NCBI RefSeq assembly: GCF_015040615.1 | Contig: NZ_CP060402.1 | Coordinates: 2,666,001 to 2,730,000, forward strand | DNA length: 64,000 nt | From: Microbacterium sp. YJN-G | GTDB lineage: Bacteria > Actinomycetota > Actinomycetes > Actinomycetales > Microbacteriaceae | Reading direction: 5' to 3' | Shown here: piece after piece, positions 58,943 through 64,000 of the stretch | Numbering within the stretch: position 1 is the stretch's first letter | Layout: every line of letters starts with the position of its first letter | Notes under the pieces: model-generated | Database searches by the model: none | Seen by the model: the letters and a program-made list of their open reading frames with translations, nothing else | Told to the model about the DNA's origin: nothing | Position numbers and translations under genes: made by a program

Positions 58943-60250
58943 TCACATTCCCGCGTCAGCGCGTCCCTGGTCGTACGCGGTCCGGATGCCGTCGACGACC
59001 TGCTCAGGCGTCTTCGTCCCCTGCACGAGCTCGGTGTTGTTCTGGATGAGGATGTCGTTGAGTCCCGGAACCGGCCAGTCGGGATACCAGGCGAGGCCGC
59101 CATCGGCACTCGCCTCGAGTTCGGCGAAGCGCCCCAGCACGAGCTGCCCGACGGGGGACCCGATCGCCTCGACGTCCGCCGCGACGGGGACCTGCCCTTC
59201 GTCACCGAGGAGGTTCTGGATCTCTTCGCTCATCGTGATCTCAATGAAGTCGTAGGCCAGTTCCTTGTTGTCGGCCTTCTCGGGAACGACCCAGAGGTTG
59301 CCGCCGGAGCCGGGGGTCAGATCGTTGCCCGGGAAGAGGAACTGGTCGAACTCGAACTCGGTGATGTCGTCGACGAACGACCCGGCCCACCACGTGCCCG
59401 AGAAGAACATCGGGTAGGACCCGGCCACGAAAGCGTTGCCCGCATCTTGGGCCGGGATGCCGGTGGAATCGGTGCTGATGAATCCGCGTTCGGTCCAGTC
59501 GGCAACGGTCTCGGCGGCGAACTCCCACGCGGCCCAGTCGACTTCGCCGTCGAAGCGCTGGTAGGCGGCGAGAGAATCCTGATCCATCTGGCTGAGGGCG
59601 AGGGCATACAGCAGGTGCGGGCCCGGGTAGTCTGCCGAACCGAGAGCCAGCGGCGTGATGTCGTTGTCGACAAAGGTCTGCATGGCGGTTTCGAGCTCGT
59701 CCAGCGACGAGGGGACCTGCAGGTCGTACTCCTCGAAGAGGTCCTTGTTGAACCACATCGGGACGTACTCGCCGTAGTTGGTCACCCCGTATCGCTGACC
59801 CGAGCCCATGAGCCCGTCCTCGTAGAGCCCCACATCCTGCACGGAGCCGTCGAGGTCCCAGCCCCGCTCATCGGCCACGCCGGTGAGGTCCGTGAGCAGA
59901 CCGGCCTGCGAGACCAGACCGGCGGTGGCGTTCCCCTTGAGGTACTCCAGCACGTCGGGAGCGTCGTCGGAATCCAGAAGCAGCTGCCCAGACTGCTGCA
60001 TCTGCTCGTAGGTCTTCAGCTCGAACTCCACCGTGACGTCGGGATGCTCCTCCTCGAAGATCTCGATGGCGCGGTTCCATGCGGTCGAAAGAGCAGAGTC
60101 CTCGTTCTCCCACCACCAGACCTTCAGGGTCTCGCCATCGGCCTGGCCCGCGCCCCCCTCTGCGCCTGAGCAACTACTCAGCGCCAGAGCCGCCGTAACG
60201 GCAACGCCCGCGATGGCTGCTGTCCTACTCGTGGTCTTACTGCTGAACAC
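58943..60250 (-). CDS. Extracellular sugar-binding lipoprotein of the ABC importer
   Basis: 435 aa from GTG 60250 (GGGAGG 7 nt upstream) rather than the in-frame ATG 60265. Signal with lipobox AALALSSC, acylated at the Cys; mature start GAEGGAGQADGETLKVWWWE. Typical family-1 solute-binding protein: IEIFEEEHPDVTVEFEL, YGVTNYGEYVPMWFNKDLF, GNAFVAGSYPMFFSGTWWAG. Likely binds isomalto-oligosaccharides. First gene of the operon; its promoter overlaps the ROK operator. Confidence 0.92.
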   Translation of the reverse strand: MFSSKTTSRTAAIAGVAVTAALALSSCSGAEGGAGQADGETLKVWWWENEDSALSTAWNRAIEIFEEEHPDVTVEFELKTYEQMQQSGQLLLDSDDAPDVLEYLKGNATAGLVSQAGLLTDLTGVADERGWDLDGSVQDVGLYEDGLMGSGQRYGVTNYGEYVPMWFNKDLFEEYDLQVPSSLDELETAMQTFVDNDITPLALGSADYPGPHLLYALALSQMDQDSLAAYQRFDGEVDWAAWEFAAETVADWTERGFISTDSTGIPAQDAGNAFVAGSYPMFFSGTWWAGSFVDDITEFEFDQFLFPGNDLTPGSGGNLWVVPEKADNKELAYDFIEITMSEEIQNLLGDEGQVPVAADVEAIGSPVGQLVLGRFAELEASADGGLAWYPDWPVPGLNDILIQNNTELVQGTKTPEQVVDGIRTAYDQGRADAGM

Positions 60251-60300
60251 GTGATGACCTCCCATGGTCCCTGGTGCGCGGCATCCGTCATCGGATCCGA

Positions 60301-60334
60301 AATATGTTTACACCAAACATATTGAACCCGTCAA
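60301..60334. promoter_or_regulatory. ROK operator and promoter of the dextran operon
   Basis: AATATGTTT-ACACC-AAACATATT (60301-60323) is a perfect inverted repeat with 9-bp arms and a 5-nt spacer, the only AT-rich block in the intergenic region. On the minus strand TTGACG (60334-60329) lies just upstream, so the operator covers the spacer/-10 of the importer promoter. Matches ROK/XylR-type sites. Confidence 0.75.
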
Positions 60335-60394
60335 CAGGGGGAATGAGTAGGGTGGGAGGCACCGAATAAGTTCGTTTGACGAAAATGGTGGTGG

Positions 60395-61552
60395 ATGGCC
60401 GCTCAAAGTGGGCATGCATGGGGTGCGGATGCGGGCGCCGCGCTCCCTGTGGCGATTGAGGTTCTCCGGCGCGGCCCCATCTCCCGCGCCGAGATCGGCA
60501 GACGGCTCGGGCTGTCGCACGCCTCCCTCAGTCGGCTGAGCGCACCACTCCTCGAGCGCGGCGTCATCTTCGACGTCGGCGAGCGCACCAGCGGGAAGGT
60601 CGGCAGGCCGTCCCGCCTTCTCGACGTGGACGCGTCATCGCACCACTTCTTGGGGATCAAGATCCGCGAGCACGAGATCATCTGCGCGGCCACCGACCTG
60701 CGTGGGGACGTGCTCGAGCACACCACGGTCCCACTCTCCGGTCGCGAGCCCCGGGACGTCGTCACCCGTATCAAGGAGCTGCACGCGCAGTTCGCGTCAC
60801 GCCGACCGATCACAGGCATCGGCATCGGCATCGGAGGTGCGGTGCACGACCGCCGAGTGGTCACCAGTGCGGCATTCCTCAAGTGGACCGACGTGCCCCT
60901 CGCCGACCTCATCGAAGACGCGACCCGAACTCCCGCTCTCATCGAGAACGACGTCGTAGCGCTGTGCGAGTACGAAGACTGGTTCGGACTCGCCAGCCAC
61001 GACGACCGGTTCGCTGTAGTCACCATCGGCATCGGCACCGGATACGGACTCGTGGTCGACGGCCAGCCCATCGTCGGCGACGACTACGGAATCGGGCTCG
61101 TCGGCCACTGGCCCATGGACCCCGCCGGCCCACTCTGCGCTCAGGGACACCGCGGATGCGCGGCAGCGCTGCTCAACTCCGACGCGATAGCCCGATACGC
61201 GACCGAAGCGCTCGGAACTCCCACCTCATTCGACGAGACGGTCCAGCTCGCCGCAGAAGAGCACCCCGCGGCCGCACGCATCGTGCACGACGCCGCCGCC
61301 GGACTCGGCATCCTGCTCGCAGCCATCTGCAACCTCACCCTGCCCCAGCGAATCATCATCGGCGGAGAAGGGGTGCGCCTCGCCATCGTCGGCGAAGCCT
61401 CCATGCTCACCAGCCTCGTCACCATGCGGGACCCACGCGCCAACACCCCGCCGATCGACTACGCGACCGGGGACAACATGGAGTGGGCTCGAGGTGCGGC
61501 CGTCCTGGCCATTCAGGCGTTCGCGCTCGGCAGGCTCGGGCCCCCGAACTGA
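60395..61552 (+). CDS. ROK-family transcriptional repressor
   Basis: 385 aa. N-terminal winged helix (GPISRAEIGRRLGLSHASLS, RLSAPLLERGVIFDVG, SGKVGRPSRLLDVD) and a sugar-kinase-like ROK domain: LGIKIREHEIICAATDLRGD, IGIGTGYGLVVDG, and a CAQGHRGCAAALL zinc motif (CxxGxxGC). The kinase-site GTG and Asp are partly retained; it probably binds free glucose or isomaltose to release the operator at 60301. Divergent from the importer operon, so it is the local regulator. Confidence 0.9.
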   Translation: MAAQSGHAWGADAGAALPVAIEVLRRGPISRAEIGRRLGLSHASLSRLSAPLLERGVIFDVGERTSGKVGRPSRLLDVDASSHHFLGIKIREHEIICAATDLRGDVLEHTTVPLSGREPRDVVTRIKELHAQFASRRPITGIGIGIGGAVHDRRVVTSAAFLKWTDVPLADLIEDATRTPALIENDVVALCEYEDWFGLASHDDRFAVVTIGIGTGYGLVVDGQPIVGDDYGIGLVGHWPMDPAGPLCAQGHRGCAAALLNSDAIARYATEALGTPTSFDETVQLAAEEHPAAARIVHDAAAGLGILLAAICNLTLPQRIIIGGEGVRLAIVGEASMLTSLVTMRDPRANTPPIDYATGDNMEWARGAAVLAIQAFALGRLGPPN

Positions 61553-62022
61553 CGCCAGGCACCGCGTCGCAGGGTTACCGTGGGCAACGATCCCACGGCA
61601 GGCTCCACCAGCAAATTGCCTATCACCAGGGATTTCTGCGCCGTGTCTGCCGCTAAGTCCCTCGCGTGAGAAAGCAATGGGAAGGAGCGTCTTCCCACTC
61701 CCTTCCCGTGTCCGCGGCACGATAAACCATGATCAAACGGCAAAACCGCCGCACCCTAGGGCGCGACGGCTTTCCCACTCCCATTCAACGAGACTAGGAA
61801 CGAGCCTCTGATCTGGGATTCATGGCGGTGACGATGGGAATTGAACGATGATCTGGCGCGTTCTGGCCCCGCCGCGAGGTTCCGAAACCGCGGAATTACG
61901 CAGAAGGTGGGCACATGTGCACACACCCGATAACGGGGTCGCGCAGATAATCCGTTACCACCGTGTGGTCAAGCCCCGGGGCGTGGTGTAGCCGTTGGTG
62001 ATCCTTCAGCTGTCGGTGTCGG
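61553..62022. other. Intergenic right edge of the island, with degenerate tRNA-end copy B
   Basis: No intact gene in 470 bp. TGGCGGTGACGATGGGAATT-GAAC (61823-61846) is a third copy of the tRNA 3' end core with two differences from copies A and C (GAT for GGT, AATT for ATTT). The arm element and spacing of the other two are not found near it. TTCCCACTCCC occurs twice upstream of it. Confidence 0.55.
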
Positions 62023-62225
62023 TTAGGCGCTGAGTTCGAGGACGGGGTCGCTCACCTCCTCGGTTCCGGTGTCGGTGACGAGGGTGAGGCGGGACTTGGC
62101 GAGCATGTCGACGCCAAGGTAGCGGCGCCCTTCTACCCACTCGTCGGTCTGCTCGGCGAGGACGGCGCCGACGAGGCGGATGATCGCGTCGCGGTTCGGG
62201 AAGATCCCGACGCTGTCGGGGCGGC
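62023..62225 (-). pseudogene. IS256-family transposase, C-terminal fragment
   Basis: Minus-strand frame reads DSVGIFPNRDAIIRLVGAVL, AEQTDEWVEGRRYLGVDMLA and ends SDPVLELSA-stop. This is the conserved C-terminus of IS256/Mutator-type transposases (FPNR-A-RLVGAVLAEQ-DEW-RRYL). Only ~66 codons remain; the DDE core is missing. It marks past IS activity at the right boundary of the dextran island. Confidence 0.8.
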
Positions 62226-62322
62226 GGGCATGCCTCGATCCTTCCAGAACAGGTCACCGGCGGTCGGCCTCCCCAGAAGTCTTGTTACCAGCATGTTCCC
62301 AAGCCGCTCATCCGGAGACGAC

Positions 62323-62367
62323 GAAGGCCCCGACTTCCCAGTGTTTTCTAAGAGAGTCGGGGCCTTC
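62323..62367. terminator. Hairpin terminator beside att-like module C
   Basis: GAAGGCCCCGACT (62323-62335) and AGTCGGGGCCTTC (62355-62367) pair perfectly over 13 bp. It occupies the same position relative to the tRNA-end core as the hairpin at module A. Confidence 0.8.
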
Positions 62368-62371
62368 GATC

Positions 62372-62511
62372 TGGCGGTGACGGTGGGATTTGAACCCTTA
62401 CTCAGTGGCATTTCGCCGCTGTGCACGGTGCGGTCCGAGTTGGTTTTCCGCGGATTTCGACCTTTCGCCGATGTGGGCAGCAGGACGGGAATCGTTTGAT
62501 CCTTTCCCACA
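62372..62511 (-). repeat. att-like module C (tRNA 3' end plus arm element)
   Basis: Core 62372-62395 is identical over 24 nt to 51866-51889. The plus-strand 11-mer CCTTTCCCACA occurs at 62501-62511, 106 bp past the core (105 bp in module A). Short matching tracts (TTTCCGCGGA versus TTCCGCGGAA, GACCTTTC) lie at corresponding positions between. Confidence 0.65.
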
Positions 62512-62605
62512 CGCTTTCTCACGTTTCCTTCGCGAGCGATAACCCAGCCGACACTGTGGCTGAGCAGATTCGGGACCGACCGGCTGCTCCGGTGCGCACA
62601 GCAAG

Positions 62606-62639
62606 TTGCACTCACCCAGTCACAGTGCAATACTGCACT
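62606..62639 (+). promoter_or_regulatory. Promoter/operator of the TetR gene
   Basis: TTGCAC (62606-62611), 17 nt, AATACT (62629-62634), ending 7 nt before the ATG. AGTGCA-ATAC-TGCACT (62624-62639) is a perfect inverted repeat across the -10; AGTTGCACT at 62605 resembles a further half-site. Confidence 0.65.
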
Positions 62640-62641
62640 CC

Positions 62642-64000
<1,359 letters not shown>

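Noticed and set aside
51552..62641. An integrase gene for the flanked island
   Set aside because: No tyrosine or serine recombinase motif is seen on either strand inside or beside the island; only the att-like modules and an IS256 fragment remain.

Overview
The window is high-GC DNA, roughly 70% by eye, with dense short operons, many 1-4 nt stop/start overlaps and many starts that look leaderless. A TAnnnT-type -10 box often sits 6-7 nt before the start codon. Together with small-protein families that I associate with Microbacteriaceae, this points to an actinobacterium close to Microbacterium. The genus is inferred; no rRNA or complete tRNA gene is present to prove it.

Layout. 0-3.7 kb: the 5' end of a Clp ATPase with a HAIR-like HspR site, a glutamine amidotransferase, purU and a nitronate monooxygenase. 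3.9-12 kb: a stress-type module of an SDR, small acidic proteins, GH13 and LLM enzymes, SRPBCC, DUF6766-like, CBS and FHA proteins. Six of its transcription units carry the same GTCAA(S)CCC element about 63-79 bp (103 in one case) before the start. 12-16.7 kb: an alcohol dehydrogenase-like gene, a NarL-type two-component system preceded by an unannotated 15-aa peptide gene, and an M18 aminopeptidase. 16.8-18.7 kb: an arsenic operon with an ArsR-ArsC fusion, an aquaglyceroporin and a second ArsC. 18.8-25 kb: an NCS1 permease and cysteine hydrolase, then a tryptophan-to-anthranilate operon (kynA, an amidohydrolase, kynU, a PaaX-type regulator). 25-30.5 kb: a secreted protein, an FBP-domain protein, and a four-gene membrane locus joining a radical SAM enzyme of the tetraether lipid synthase (Tes/MJ0619) type to an Lgt-like membrane protein; then a Cys/Met-rich copper-binding protein. 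30.6-40.7 kb: an MFS pump, a hydantoinase/oxoprolinase AB plus FAD-oxidase operon, a divergent regulator fusing a LuxR-type HTH to a solute-binding domain, and an amino-acid permease.

40.7-45 kb is a decay zone: a 5'-truncated fumarylacetoacetase-family gene next to an intact promoter/operator, a frameshifted phnN, a phnM remnant, a frameshifted RpiR regulator, and a kinase and a DUF998 gene that cut each other off. 45-51.5 kb holds an epimerase-like protein, a secreted subtilase, a Fic protein, an AT-richer stretch with a short lipoprotein remnant, and an AAA ATPase with twin operators.

52-61.6 kb is a coherent dextran-utilisation island. It encodes a secreted GH49 dextranase with a glucodextranase-type C-terminal module, a cytoplasmic GH13 oligo-1,6-glucosidase, an ABC importer (two permeases and a binding lipoprotein) and a divergent ROK repressor with a perfect operator. 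The island is flanked by two direct copies of a ~140-bp module containing a tRNA 3' end, with an identical 11-nt element 105-106 bp away in both, as expected for attachment sites of an integrated element. An IS256-type transposase fragment and a third degenerate tRNA-end copy lie at its right edge. The window closes with a TetR regulator and the start of a DHA2-type MFS efflux pump.
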